The notes below the pieces were generated by a model. It was not told the DNA's origin. It did no database searches and worked only from the letters and a program-made list of their open reading frames with translations. Of a DNA stretch of 64,000 nt, positions 27,101 through 34,491 are shown one piece after another. Position numbers and translations under genes: made by a program. Origin of the DNA: Pedobacter sp. BAL39 (GTDB lineage: Bacteria > Bacteroidota > Bacteroidia > Sphingobacteriales > Sphingobacteriaceae); the NCBI RefSeq assembly GCF_000170795.1, contig NZ_ABCM01000009.1:124001-188000 (forward strand), read 5' to 3'. Position 1 is the stretch's first letter, and every line of letters begins with the position of its first letter.

Positions 27101-27564
27101 ACGGCTATGTTAGCGCCCGCAAGAGGCCTGCCGTTGGCGTCTACAATGCGGCCGCGTACCTCAATTTTTGCAAAAATTGCGCTTACCTTCTCAAGAATGG
27201 AGGGCTCTTTCTTTTTGATAACAATTGTTTTTTCGATAAGCACATAGGTAAAAGGCTGATTCTTCAGGCAGGCACTTAAAGCGTCCTGAATAGTAGCATC
27301 ATGGATGTTCAGGCTCACTGGCTTCGCGTTTAGCAGCAGGTTTTCCTTCACGACAAAGTCGTACCCGCTTTGCTGCCGGATCGCGTTAAAGACCTGTTCA
27401 AGCGACAGATCTCTTCCTTTAAGGGAGATCCTTTGCCCGTAACTGGCAGCCGAGACCTGCATAAAGGTGAATAGCAATAATACGGTGGTTAGTCGCATAA
27501 TGAGCAGAATTTTAGCCGCATAGCCTTTAGGCACCGCAGGGTTATTGGTGTAAAATTTATACAT
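24157..27564 (-). CDS. SusC/RagA TonB-linked transporter with STN domain (cassette A)
   Basis: A 1135-residue SusC. After the signal segment ([21 protein letters not shown]) it carries an STN domain (about 48-118: [38 protein letters not shown]), which is the signalling module that talks to FecR. Then come a CarboxypepD_reg domain (about 135-210), the SusC pre-plug motif ([20 protein letters not shown]), a plug ([65 protein letters not shown]) and a barrel ending in [13 protein letters not shown]. It imports a substrate across the outer membrane with SusD and reports occupancy to the FecR/sigma pair upstream. Confidence 0.97.
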   Translation of the reverse strand: [1135 protein letters not shown]

Positions 27565-27619
27565 TTGTTTTGTCTGGTTAGTTGATAAGTCAAATTATTT
27601 CGCCTGATCCGGACCATTG

Positions 27620-27646
27620 GCCAGTTGTGTAGCAACCACATCTGGC
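27620..27646. other. Hairpin in FecR-SusC gap of cassette A
   Basis: GCCAGTTGTG / CACATCTGGC, ten pairs with one mismatch, with TTTTTT on the plus-strand 3' side. A hairpin is at the same place in cassettes B and C. It may set the balance between regulator and transporter mRNA. Confidence 0.55.
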
Positions 27647-27679
27647 TTTTTTATGGATCATTCCGATATTGTCTGGTAG

Positions 27680-28855
27680 CTATTTCGTCACCGTAACCCT
27701 CCTTCCTTCTACGTCAAAATGAACTTCCCCTGTTTCCTCTATTACTTTCAATATGGCAGATATATTTTTAGACCGGGAGACCACGCCTACCAGTTTCAGG
27801 TTTGAAGGAGCAGAGGGGGCGTAAACGATTTCCACATTATACCATCGCGCGATCTTGCGCATCAAAACATCAAGATCAGTATCATTTAATACGAAGTCCC
27901 CATTCTTCCAGGCAACAGCACCCGCTATGTTTACCGCGTTCACCCGGATTACACCAGCAGGGCTAACGGTAGACTGCTCACCCGGCCGCAGCCTGACCTT
28001 CTCCGACGACCATACATTGACGCTGCCCTCCAGCAAGGTGGTTTTTATAACCGGCTCATCATCGTAAGCGTTGATGTTGAAATGAGTTCCAAGGACTTCG
28101 ACCGTCTGATTTCTGGAAGACACCAGAAAAGGTACATGACCTGCAGTTTTCGCAACCTCAAAATAAACCTCACCACGGACCTTCACCTTCCGGACTTTCG
28201 CTCCTGTAAATGAGGCGGGGTATGTTATAGAGGAGCCCGCATTCAGCCAGACTTTAGTCTGGTCGGGCAGGATCAACTGATACTGTTGTCCCTTTGATGT
28301 ACTCAGCGTGTTGAAAGATTGCTCCCGGCCGCTGGCTTCGCTTTCATCAGCCTGATACGCCACCTGACCTTTGGAGGTTTTAACAATGCTCGTTCCCGAT
28401 TCTTCTGCAAGTTTACCGTTCAGAGCATCCGAGAGGCTTATGCTCCGCCCGTTGCCCAAGGTTAAAGTCGCACTATTTGTCCCGGCCGGAATGTCCTTTA
28501 ACCCACTTATACTAACGGTTTCCCTTTCTGTCGTAGTCAAATTAAACCATAGCAGCGCAGCCGATCCAACGATCAGTAAGACAGCTGCAGCAATAATTTT
28601 ATAGGAGAAAGGATAAGCCTCTTTGGCTTTAAGTTTACTGAGCGTTTTATTCCAAACAGCATCCTCATCCAAAGAATTATATTGAATCAGTAAATCGCGT
28701 AGCCGCTCTTCGGTCCCAAACTGCTCCTGCAGATACCTGCTATTTTGAGGAGAGGCATCGATCCATGCATTTAATTCAGCAACTTGTTCTTCGCTAAGTT
28801 CCCCCTTTAAATAGCCGGAAATAAGCTTTGAAATGTAAAATTGATCTTTTAGCAT
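27680..28855 (-). CDS. FecR-type anti-sigma factor (cassette A)
   Basis: Start at ATG 28855 (391 residues); the upstream start is TTG and adds a basic tail. An N-terminal cytoplasmic helical domain (YISKLISGYLKGELSEEQVAELNAWI) binds the sigma factor, a single membrane helix follows (AAAVLLIVGSAALLWF), then the periplasmic FecR domain (FNTLSTSKGQQYQLILPDQTKVWLNAGSSITYP, VKVRGEVYFEV, VEVLGTHFNINAY) and the DUF4974 C-terminus (IARWYNVEIVY ... NISAILKVIEETGEVHFDVEG), which contacts the STN domain of SusC. It is 74 bases after the sigma gene. Confidence 0.95.
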   Translation of the reverse strand: MLKDQFYISKLISGYLKGELSEEQVAELNAWIDASPQNSRYLQEQFGTEERLRDLLIQYNSLDEDAVWNKTLSKLKAKEAYPFSYKIIAAAVLLIVGSAALLWFNLTTTERETVSISGLKDIPAGTNSATLTLGNGRSISLSDALNGKLAEESGTSIVKTSKGQVAYQADESEASGREQSFNTLSTSKGQQYQLILPDQTKVWLNAGSSITYPASFTGAKVRKVKVRGEVYFEVAKTAGHVPFLVSSRNQTVEVLGTHFNINAYDDEPVIKTTLLEGSVNVWSSEKVRLRPGEQSTVSPAGVIRVNAVNIAGAVAWKNGDFVLNDTDLDVLMRKIARWYNVEIVYAPSAPSNLKLVGVVSRSKNISAILKVIEETGEVHFDVEGRRVTVTK

Positions 28856-28929
28856 CGGTCGGGTTTGGTTCCTATGTTTATTATAGAAACGAAGCAGCGT
28901 CCGGTTCAACCCATAAAACCTAAGATTTT

Positions 28930-29526
28930 TTAACGTCCTTCGATAAAGAGCAGTAAAGCAACTACTCCCATCGAAGAAATGCCCCTTTTCAGCATCGCCG
29001 TTTTCAGCAAATTTACCGCCCTGGCTTTATAATTACGTACTGTTTGTTCAGAGAGGCCCAGCTGATCTGCAATTTCCTCCGTCTTTTTCAGATCAAAATA
29101 AATCAGCTTAAACACCTCCCTGTAGTTATCCGGCAGCATCGCTATCTCCTCGTCCAGTATTGCAAGAACCTCCGCCGTGATGATGTGTTTTAAAATCGTA
29201 TCCTCCGCACCCTCCTGCTTACTTGAATACGCTTTTTGTGCAAGGGTTTTAACCTTCTCGCGACGTATATAATCCAGGCACGCATTTCGGCAGCTGATAT
29301 AGAGAAAAGCTTTTATGTTTTCCTCGGTTTGAAAATCCCGTCTTCGTTCCCAAAGTTTAGCAAAACACTCCGCTACTATGTCTTCAGCCTCCAACGGATC
29401 GTTAATAAGGCGGTTTGCGAAAAAGCCAAGAGACCTTGCGTGAAGCTTAAAACAAAATGACAGGGCCGAATGATCGCCCCTGCGGAGAGATTCCGTCCAT
29501 TTCGTTTGCCCCTGCCATGCCATCAT
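28930..29526 (-). CDS. ECF sigma-70 factor (cassette A)
   Basis: A 198-residue sigma factor of the Bacteroidota FecI-like type. Region 2: ANRLINDPLEAEDIVAECFAKLWERR ... IKAFLYISCRNACLDYIRR. Region 4: MLPDNYREVFKLIYFDLKKTEEIADQLGLSEQTVRNYKARAVNLLK, and a short hydrophobic C-terminus common to this group (SSMGVVALLLFIEGR). First gene of cassette A, so it probably controls the transcription of the operon behind it after release from FecR. A near-perfect 22-base palindrome lies 69-90 bases upstream. Confidence 0.96.
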   Translation of the reverse strand: MMAWQGQTKWTESLRRGDHSALSFCFKLHARSLGFFANRLINDPLEAEDIVAECFAKLWERRRDFQTEENIKAFLYISCRNACLDYIRREKVKTLAQKAYSSKQEGAEDTILKHIITAEVLAILDEEIAMLPDNYREVFKLIYFDLKKTEEIADQLGLSEQTVRNYKARAVNLLKTAMLKRGISSMGVVALLLFIEGR

Positions 29527-29594
29527 AAATCCTTGTATTTGCGACTCAATATCTTAAAATATTTTGACTCTACCAGATTTTACATGACGTTACC

Positions 29595-29616
29595 CGATAA
29601 AACGATCGTTTAATCG
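29595..29616. promoter_or_regulatory. Near-perfect palindrome upstream of sigma gene A
   Basis: The 22 bases begin CGATAAAACGA and end TCGTTTAATCG; the two 11-base arms pair at ten positions. It lies 69-90 bases before the start of the sigma gene and is not followed by a T run, so an operator is more likely than a terminator. No such palindrome was seen before the sigma genes of B and C. Confidence 0.4.
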
Positions 29617-29770
29617 AATATCCGGTCCACTAGCTTTAGAACAGATTGTAAATTTAATCTAAGCTGGAGCAAACTTCTACGTAATTGATTTTTAAAATGC
29701 TAATCAAATTAAAGGTATCTCAACTTTCAACGCTGGAATGATGTGAGGGAATGGGAAAATAAAAAAAATG

Positions 29771-29809
29771 GCTTCTGGTGTGATATAAGATTTACATCAC
29801 GCCAGAAGC
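29771..29809 (-). terminator. Terminator of SDR-NTF2 operon
   Basis: GCTTCTGGTGTGAT / ATCACGCCAGAAGC, a 14-bp stem with one G-T-type mismatch; on the minus strand it is followed by ATTTTTTTTATTTT. It lies 42 bases after the NTF2-like gene. Confidence 0.85.
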
Positions 29810-29850
29810 TTATTAATAAACACTATGAGTGTTGTCAATAGCGCTAAAGT

Positions 29851-30174
29851 CTATCCTGCCACTTTTAAAGAATCAATGAGATCGTTCGCTAATCCCAAAT
29901 GAAACTGAAGGACTATTGGACTTCCCGGAAATGTGCCGGACACCCTTGCAGTAAGTACCCCAGTTGAGCCAGACTCCTCGTATTTGAGTGGTTCCATTGA
30001 AGACTGATAAGCCTCATTTGCATGTTCGATCCACTGGCGAATTTCGTGCTTGCCAGTATGTACTTTGCCTTCGTCATGAACGATGGCCGATTCAGTAAAG
30101 CATTCTGTGTAAGCTTTGCTGTCATAATTGTTCTGCGTCTCTACGAAGCGCGCTACTACTTTAGGTAATTCCAT
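29851..30174 (-). CDS. NTF2-like (SnoaL-type) small protein
   Basis: A 107-residue protein of the NTF2-like fold: helical start VVARFVETQNNYDSKAYTECFTESAIVHDEGKVHTGKHEIRQWI, then four strands ending in FHLGLANDLIDSLKVAG. Such proteins are small cone-shaped enzymes or binding proteins; the family (nuclear transport factor 2/SnoaL) covers isomerases, hydrolases and binding proteins. It follows the SDR gene by 17 bases and is in its operon, which is itself divergent from an HxlR regulator. Specific reaction unknown. Confidence 0.9.
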   Translation of the reverse strand: MELPKVVARFVETQNNYDSKAYTECFTESAIVHDEGKVHTGKHEIRQWIEHANEAYQSSMEPLKYEESGSTGVLTARVSGTFPGSPIVLQFHLGLANDLIDSLKVAG

Positions 30175-30191
30175 GATGATATAATTAAGTT

Positions 30192-30986
30192 TTAAATAGT
30201 CGGTACCGTTCCGCCGTCAATGACGAAATTTGTTCCTGTCAAGTAATTGGCTCTTGGAGATACTAAAAAGCCAACTAATTCAGCTACTTCTTCCGGCTCG
30301 GCGGGCCTGCCGTAAGGTATTCCACCCAACGCATTCATGACACTTTGCTGAGCTTCTTCTACTGTACTATTTGCATTTCTCGCAATTTCCCCCAAAAAGG
30401 CTGTCGATGCTGCTGTGTTTATCCATCCTGGCGAAACAGTTAGTACGCGGACACCTTTTGGCGTAACTTCATTTGATAAACTTTTACTGTAATTGATTAA
30501 TCCTGCTTTTGAAGCTGCATACGGCAAAGTAGAATCATGTAGCGGCAATTTGCCCTGGATGGAAGCGATGTGAATAATAACACCACTTTTCCGATCGATC
30601 ATTTGCGGTAAAAATCCCCGGTCAAGCCTAACCGGAGCAAGTAAATTAGCTTGTAGGGTTGATATCCAATCTTCATCACTCAATACTGAAAAACCACCGG
30701 CGGGTGTTGATGAAGCACCCAGGTTGTTCACCAGGATATCCAGCCTGCCATATGTCGACAGCACTTCGCTGATAACTTTTTGTGCATCTTCTGCCTTGCT
30801 CAGATCACCCGCAATAAAATTCACCTCCGGATCGGGCTGATCGGGCTTGTTCCTTGCTGTGATGATGACGGTTGCACCTGCCGCCTTCAAACGTTCTGCT
30901 ATTGCTTTTCCGGCACCTTTTGTGCCACCTGTTACCAACGCTATTTTACCAGATAATTCGTTACTGTAATTGATTTCCTGTGTCAT
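30192..30986 (-). CDS. SDR-family oxidoreductase
   Basis: A 264-residue classical SDR. The cofactor loop is TGGTKGAG, with the NNLGASS variation of NNAG, catalytic Ser in IHIASIQGK, YAASK for the Tyr-Lys pair and the C-terminal LTGTNFVIDGGTVPTI. The segment after the second strand (TARNKPDQPD) suggests NADPH. First gene of an operon with an NTF2-like protein and divergent from HxlR, a set typical of electrophile or quinone response loci. Substrate unknown. Confidence 0.95.
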   Translation of the reverse strand: MTQEINYSNELSGKIALVTGGTKGAGKAIAERLKAAGATVIITARNKPDQPDPEVNFIAGDLSKAEDAQKVISEVLSTYGRLDILVNNLGASSTPAGGFSVLSDEDWISTLQANLLAPVRLDRGFLPQMIDRKSGVIIHIASIQGKLPLHDSTLPYAASKAGLINYSKSLSNEVTPKGVRVLTVSPGWINTAASTAFLGEIARNANSTVEEAQQSVMNALGGIPYGRPAEPEEVAELVGFLVSPRANYLTGTNFVIDGGTVPTI

Positions 30987-31076
30987 AATTATTTTTGTTT
31001 CCGAACAAATTTCGATAGTACGCCGGTATCAAACAATTACGGAGTTACGAATCAAATAGGGATAAATTTATCCGTA

Positions 31077-31107
31077 TTGCTCAGCTGCCGAGTGTCTTGT
31101 ATATTTG
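31077..31107 (+). promoter_or_regulatory. Promoter of second HxlR gene, leaderless spacing
   Basis: TTG (31077-31079), 20 bases, TATATTTG (31100-31107), five bases, ATG at 31113. Both boxes match the Bacteroidota consensus. The spacing from -7 box to ATG is identical to that of the HxlR gene at 462. Confidence 0.6.
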
Positions 31108-31112
31108 TACTT

Positions 31113-31535
31113 ATGTATGAAAAGAAGACTACCCCCTCCCTTAACTGTGGTCTTGACCTGGTAGGAGAAGTGCTCTATGGCAAATGGAAGATTCGCATCC
31201 TATGGTTCATCCATCAAGGCCACCTACGGCCGAGTGAACTTCAACGGAAAATCCCGGACGTAACGAGGCGCGTACTTAATGTGCAACTGAAGGAGCTTGA
31301 AGATCATGAACTGGTCACTAAGAAAATTTTTCCCGTATTGCCCCCGAAAGTTGAATACAGCCTTACCGAATTCGGTAAAACACTTATCCCATTGATCAGT
31401 GCTATTGGCCTCTGGGGTGACGAAAATCAAGATCGGCTGAGGAGAGTGATTTTGAAGCACAACCAGAAATCATCAAACGAGACGGAGAATCGGTATGACG
31501 AAGCTCTGCCAGTTCCACAGAAGCTTTCACACTAA
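31113..31535 (+). CDS. HxlR-family transcriptional regulator
   Basis: Start at ATG 31113 (140 residues), not the TTG at 31077, which lies in the promoter. Motifs: SLNCGLDLVGEVLYGKWKIRILWFI with the N-terminal Cys and GKWK, LRPSELQRKIPDVTRRVLNVQLKEL (recognition helix), and KVEYSLTEFGKTLIPLI. The C-terminal tail is about 25 residues longer than in the first HxlR protein and is polar. It is divergent from the SDR-NTF2 operon, its likely target. Confidence 0.94.
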   Translation: MYEKKTTPSLNCGLDLVGEVLYGKWKIRILWFIHQGHLRPSELQRKIPDVTRRVLNVQLKELEDHELVTKKIFPVLPPKVEYSLTEFGKTLIPLISAIGLWGDENQDRLRRVILKHNQKSSNETENRYDEALPVPQKLSH

Positions 31536-31680
31536 CCGGTTCCTGCAGCTATTCCTTTAAAATTTTCCCTGTCCCATATTTTACAAATATAAAGGGCTAT
31601 ATAAGCCCTTCATCCTCAAAGAAGAAGTAACCACTTTGGTTAAGATTGATAATTTTCCCCCTGGTTATAAATTGCAAACC

Positions 31681-31730
31681 AGTTTACATTTGAGCCGAAC
31701 ATGTAAACCAATCGGTTATTTAGTTTACAT
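31681..31730 (+). promoter_or_regulatory. Repeated GTTTACAT operator-like sites
   Basis: AGTTTACAT at 31681-31689 and again at 31722-31730, with the inverted copy ATGTAAAC at 31701-31708, 31-80 bases before the ATG of the Fic-like fragment. The inverted pair has a 14-base spacing. This fits an autorepressor site of a toxin-type or mobile cassette whose coding part has decayed. Confidence 0.45.
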
Positions 31731-31760
31731 CTGCACTTATGATGTTAACTAAATAAAACT

Positions 31761-31938
31761 ATGATTATTGGAAAATTGATAAAACAACCGGAAGGCTTCA
31801 CCGCATTTATACCTGGTGAATTTCCAGCAAAAGAACTAATGGACTTTCCATTTTGATGAAGCTAAAAGATCAATCCCAAAGCTCAAATTAAATCATTTGA
31901 AGACCGATCACCTTCAAATTAATTCGCCCCTTTTCTAG
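31761..31938 (+). pseudogene. Broken N-terminus of a Fic-like protein
   Basis: The ATG at 31761 opens 31 codons (KLIKQPEGFTAFIPGEFPAK, then a stop at 31854). The opening resembles the N-terminus of Bacteroidota Fic family proteins, which begins with a PEGxxAFIPxxFPPK-like phrase. A +1 change near 31847 continues with FDEAKRS and stops at 31936. The catalytic HPFxxGNG part is absent. Identification rests on a short stretch and is tentative. Confidence 0.35.
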
Positions 31939-31955
31939 CCCCTTGAAGCAAAAAA

Positions 31956-31981
31956 GCCAGCAGTTATGTATAACTACTGGC
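31956..31981 (-). terminator. Strong hairpin with T run, minus strand
   Basis: GCCAGCAGTTAT / ATAACTACTGGC, 12 bp with one mismatch and a 2-base loop; read on the minus strand it ends in GGCTTTTTTGC. It lies just downstream (minus strand) of a tRNA-3'-end-like sequence, as the terminator of a tRNA gene would. Confidence 0.65.
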
Positions 31982-31994
31982 AAAGTAAGTGGTC

Positions 31995-32019
31995 TCGGAG
32001 ATACAAGACTCGAACTTTT
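31995..32019 (-). other. tRNA 3'-end-like fragment (possible attachment scar)
   Basis: On the minus strand the sequence can be read as T-arm plus 3' acceptor: loop TTCGAGT, stem CTTGT against AAAAG (one mismatch), then ATCTCCG and discriminator A. No 5' half of a tRNA follows. Such 3' ends are common integration sites for tyrosine recombinases. A minus-strand terminator is at the expected place. Confidence 0.35.
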
Positions 32020-32345
32020 TTATTGATGACCTGCGGAATGCCGCTGGTTTAGAAGATGATTTGTTTAATCCCCTTCCTCCAGGTTTAACGGGGCTTTAGT
32101 AGTCAAAATTTTTAAGGCTAGCATGGAATCTTTGATGGCCTTTTTGTTTACTCATAAAAACCTCATGATCGGATACGAGCGGTTACCTTATAATGTTTCC
32201 TTAGAAGGTCAAGCTTTTAATTAATGCTCTAATAAACTCTAATTAAAAAGATGTGTTAATTACATCTAAAACCCTCTTTTATCAATTTCGTCTAATAACC
32301 CTCTAATTGATCGCGACTAAATAATGTCATTTATTAGAGCAATCT
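32020..32345. other. Gene-free stretch after the tRNA-like scar
   Basis: About 325 AT-rich bases with repeated CTCTAATT/CTCTAATA words (32226-32310) in front of the end of the AlbA_2 gene. No reading frame or RNA was recognised. Confidence 0.35.
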
Positions 32346-34028
32346 TTAAACACCTTCTTGGTAATAATCATCATTTAATATCCATTTAGGCTTTGCAAAT
32401 GTCCCCTCATTTTGGATCATCTCTTTTTTCCTCATTTCTGACAGTAGGTTATTCACCTTAAACTTCTTTTGTTGCTCATCCATCCACCCAGGAAGTTTAT
32501 TAGACAATAATTCATCTATATCTTTTCGTTCTACCTGTTTATGGTGTTTGATGAACTGAATGATGAGGTCTAAATAATAAGCCTTATCAAAAGCCCTGTT
32601 CTTCGTATATCCCGCTTTTTGTCCTGCTTGACTAGCAACCTTCAATGAAAGATAGTAATTTGGTTTTCTACCTTCTATTAGTTTCTTAGCCCTGAGATGC
32701 TTCTCTTCCTGATTGGATAGTCTCTTTCCTTTCTGGACTTTATCAAGTGCGATTATTTCCTCAAGTGTTAACTCCTTATGCTGCGCAAGTATATTAGCAA
32801 ACTCCGTATCAAGTACTTTCCCAGTAATAGTCACCTTAACTTTACCCCCTGAAAGATCATAATCAGGTAATGGAAACAACCGCTGCCGCTGATAATTAAA
32901 AATCTTTTTTATCCCGCCCCCCGCAGTATCTACCATCTTGAGATTAAACATGGCCGTTGCCAAGAACTTGTTTCTATAGAATTCTTCAGGAGAGTCATCC
33001 ATTACCACTGTCTCAACAGATCCTGGAATAAAAGCACCGTAATTTGTAAATATAAGTTCATCATCCTCCTTTTCGATCACATTGATCCTACCACCTTTCG
33101 TATAGTCTTGATGAGCGATACAGTTATTTAGCGCTTCACGAATACTGTAAGGCTCATACCTCAATGTCTCCTCCGGAAATAAAGTAGATTGGGTAATGTA
33201 TCTGTACTTAAGATTCCGGATCTTATTATAGACCTTGTCCACGGCCAACAAAAAAGGACAAGTGAACACTTCATAGTCCTTCTCCATATTGTCAGCACCT
33301 TTCAGTACCCATCTGATTTTGATTTCAGCAGGACTCAAAAAATGCTCTGATTCTTCACGACCGAGTAAAATGATAGCTGTTTTTGTGATTTTATTTTTAA
33401 TAGTGATCTTGGCCTTATTCAAAAACGTGATATCATCCCAACTTGCACCTTCAGCTTCCTTTGCCGGAAATTTACTAAAGTAATTTATCCTAGCAACATG
33501 GATTGCCTCAGGATCAAGATCGTCTATTGTTGCACCGTGAACAATTTCTGCACTCAAATCGCTGACCTGTGACTGAGCTCTGATGCGTTCAATTTTCTCT
33601 ATGTTTAACGGTACTAACTCCTCACCATTTCTGGCATAATAGTGACCTTCAAAAGAAATAGGCATACCTTGAGGAGCAGGTGGTATTTGAAAAAGCAGTA
33701 CACGTTTTCCGTCAATTTTAAATTCGTGTATATCTACAAACGTAACTTTAGGGTCTGTCTTATTTGCTATTTCACCTTTAAGACTATTTAGTTTTTGATG
33801 TTCTAGACGAAATGCTGTCCCAATAATCTTTCTCCTATCAGTAACACCCATGACAAACCAAGCTGAAGCATGACGGCCAAGGTTTGCCTCATTTGATAGT
33901 GCAGAGAAATATTTACCAAGTTTAGAAAAGTCATAACTTGTGTTAGCTTCCTTGAACTCAACTGTTTCATTTTCGCCAGGGAGGTTAATCAAATCGTTTA
34001 ACTTTTGTTTCAAATATTCCTTGTCCAT
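32346..34028 (-). CDS. AlbA_2-domain ATPase-like regulator (RecG-like C-terminus)
   Basis: A 560-residue cytoplasmic protein. N-terminal AlbA_2 (Schlafen-type) domain at about 12-140: LPGENETVEFKEA, SALSNEANLGRHASAWFVMGV, HYYARNGEE. A divergent AAA-4/HATPase_c_4 domain at about 290-400 has YEPYSIREALNNCIAHQDYTKGG, INVIEKEDDELIFTNYG and MFNLKMVDTAGGGIKKIF. The C-terminus has a winged-helix-like tail (RKDIDELLSNKLPGWMDEQQKKFKVNNLLSEMRKKEMI). Such proteins are frequent cargo of mobile elements and defence regions and may bind nucleic acid. It is a lone gene flanked by tRNA-like scars. Confidence 0.9.
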   Translation of the reverse strand: MDKEYLKQKLNDLINLPGENETVEFKEANTSYDFSKLGKYFSALSNEANLGRHASAWFVMGVTDRRKIIGTAFRLEHQKLNSLKGEIANKTDPKVTFVDIHEFKIDGKRVLLFQIPPAPQGMPISFEGHYYARNGEELVPLNIEKIERIRAQSQVSDLSAEIVHGATIDDLDPEAIHVARINYFSKFPAKEAEGASWDDITFLNKAKITIKNKITKTAIILLGREESEHFLSPAEIKIRWVLKGADNMEKDYEVFTCPFLLAVDKVYNKIRNLKYRYITQSTLFPEETLRYEPYSIREALNNCIAHQDYTKGGRINVIEKEDDELIFTNYGAFIPGSVETVVMDDSPEEFYRNKFLATAMFNLKMVDTAGGGIKKIFNYQRQRLFPLPDYDLSGGKVKVTITGKVLDTEFANILAQHKELTLEEIIALDKVQKGKRLSNQEEKHLRAKKLIEGRKPNYYLSLKVASQAGQKAGYTKNRAFDKAYYLDLIIQFIKHHKQVERKDIDELLSNKLPGWMDEQQKKFKVNNLLSEMRKKEMIQNEGTFAKPKWILNDDYYQEGV

Positions 34029-34162
34029 GCCAATTACTACTATTTAAGCAAAGCTATATAATATATTATACATTTTAGGATAATGGGGAAGAGTGACTTT
34101 TGATGTCCAAATTTTAAAATGCACATGTTCAAAAACGTGAACTCATCCACCGCTAAATAAAA

Positions 34163-34193
34163 AAAGACCTCCTGATATTCATCTAAAGGTCTT
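34163..34193 (-). terminator. Terminator-like hairpin
   Basis: AAGACCT / AGGTCTT with a 16-base loop; on the minus strand it continues into TTTTTTATTTAG. It faces the end of the HTH gene region. Confidence 0.45.
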
Positions 34194-34206
34194 CTGTTAA
34201 ACCATT

Positions 34207-34292
34207 TTATCCGATATGAAAACTTTCGGATAATCTTCCCATGTTGTTCCCCAGGTGGGAAGTTATGTGGTCCCGACGAGAATCGAACTCGT
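34207..34292 (-). other. tRNA-Arg-like 3' end with downstream hairpins (possible attachment scar)
   Basis: On the minus strand 34292-34268 reads as a perfect T-arm (ACGAG, loop TTCGATT, CTCGT) then acceptor strand CGGGACC and discriminator A. Nothing 5' of it folds into the rest of a tRNA. CGGGACC fits the 3' side of Bacteroidota tRNA-Arg species. Two hairpins follow on the same strand: CTTCCCA/TGGGAAG (34235-34262) and TTATCCGA/TCGGATAA (34207-34233). It looks like a tRNA 3' end left by integration. Confidence 0.5.
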
Positions 34293-34424
34293 ATCTTAAT
34301 TCAGGTGGGTTCCATTTAACGGCGGAACTCGGATACGGTTTAACTGCTTATATCGCTTTTGACGCTCGATTGTAGATTTTTGTATTGTTGAATGCCTGTT
34401 ATTTCGTCAAATTTTTAAAGCAGC

Positions 34425-34453
34425 AGCGGCTTTTCTGCATTAGAAAAGCCGCT
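34425..34453 (-). terminator. Terminator hairpin after HTH gene
   Basis: Perfect 12-bp stem AGCGGCTTTTCT / AGAAAAGCCGCT, loop of five bases, 39 bases after the HTH gene stop. Confidence 0.65.
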
Positions 34454-34491
34454 TAAAAGTTATTACAGTCTCCAAAAGTTATCCTAACAGA

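Noticed and set aside
28855..28909. Upstream TTG start of the cassette A FecR gene
   Set aside because: The ATG at 28855 aligns with FecR N-termini of B and C; the extension is basic and not conserved.
31077..31112. TTG start of the HxlR gene at 31077
   Set aside because: That TTG is the -33 element of the promoter; the ATG at 31113 follows the -7 box.
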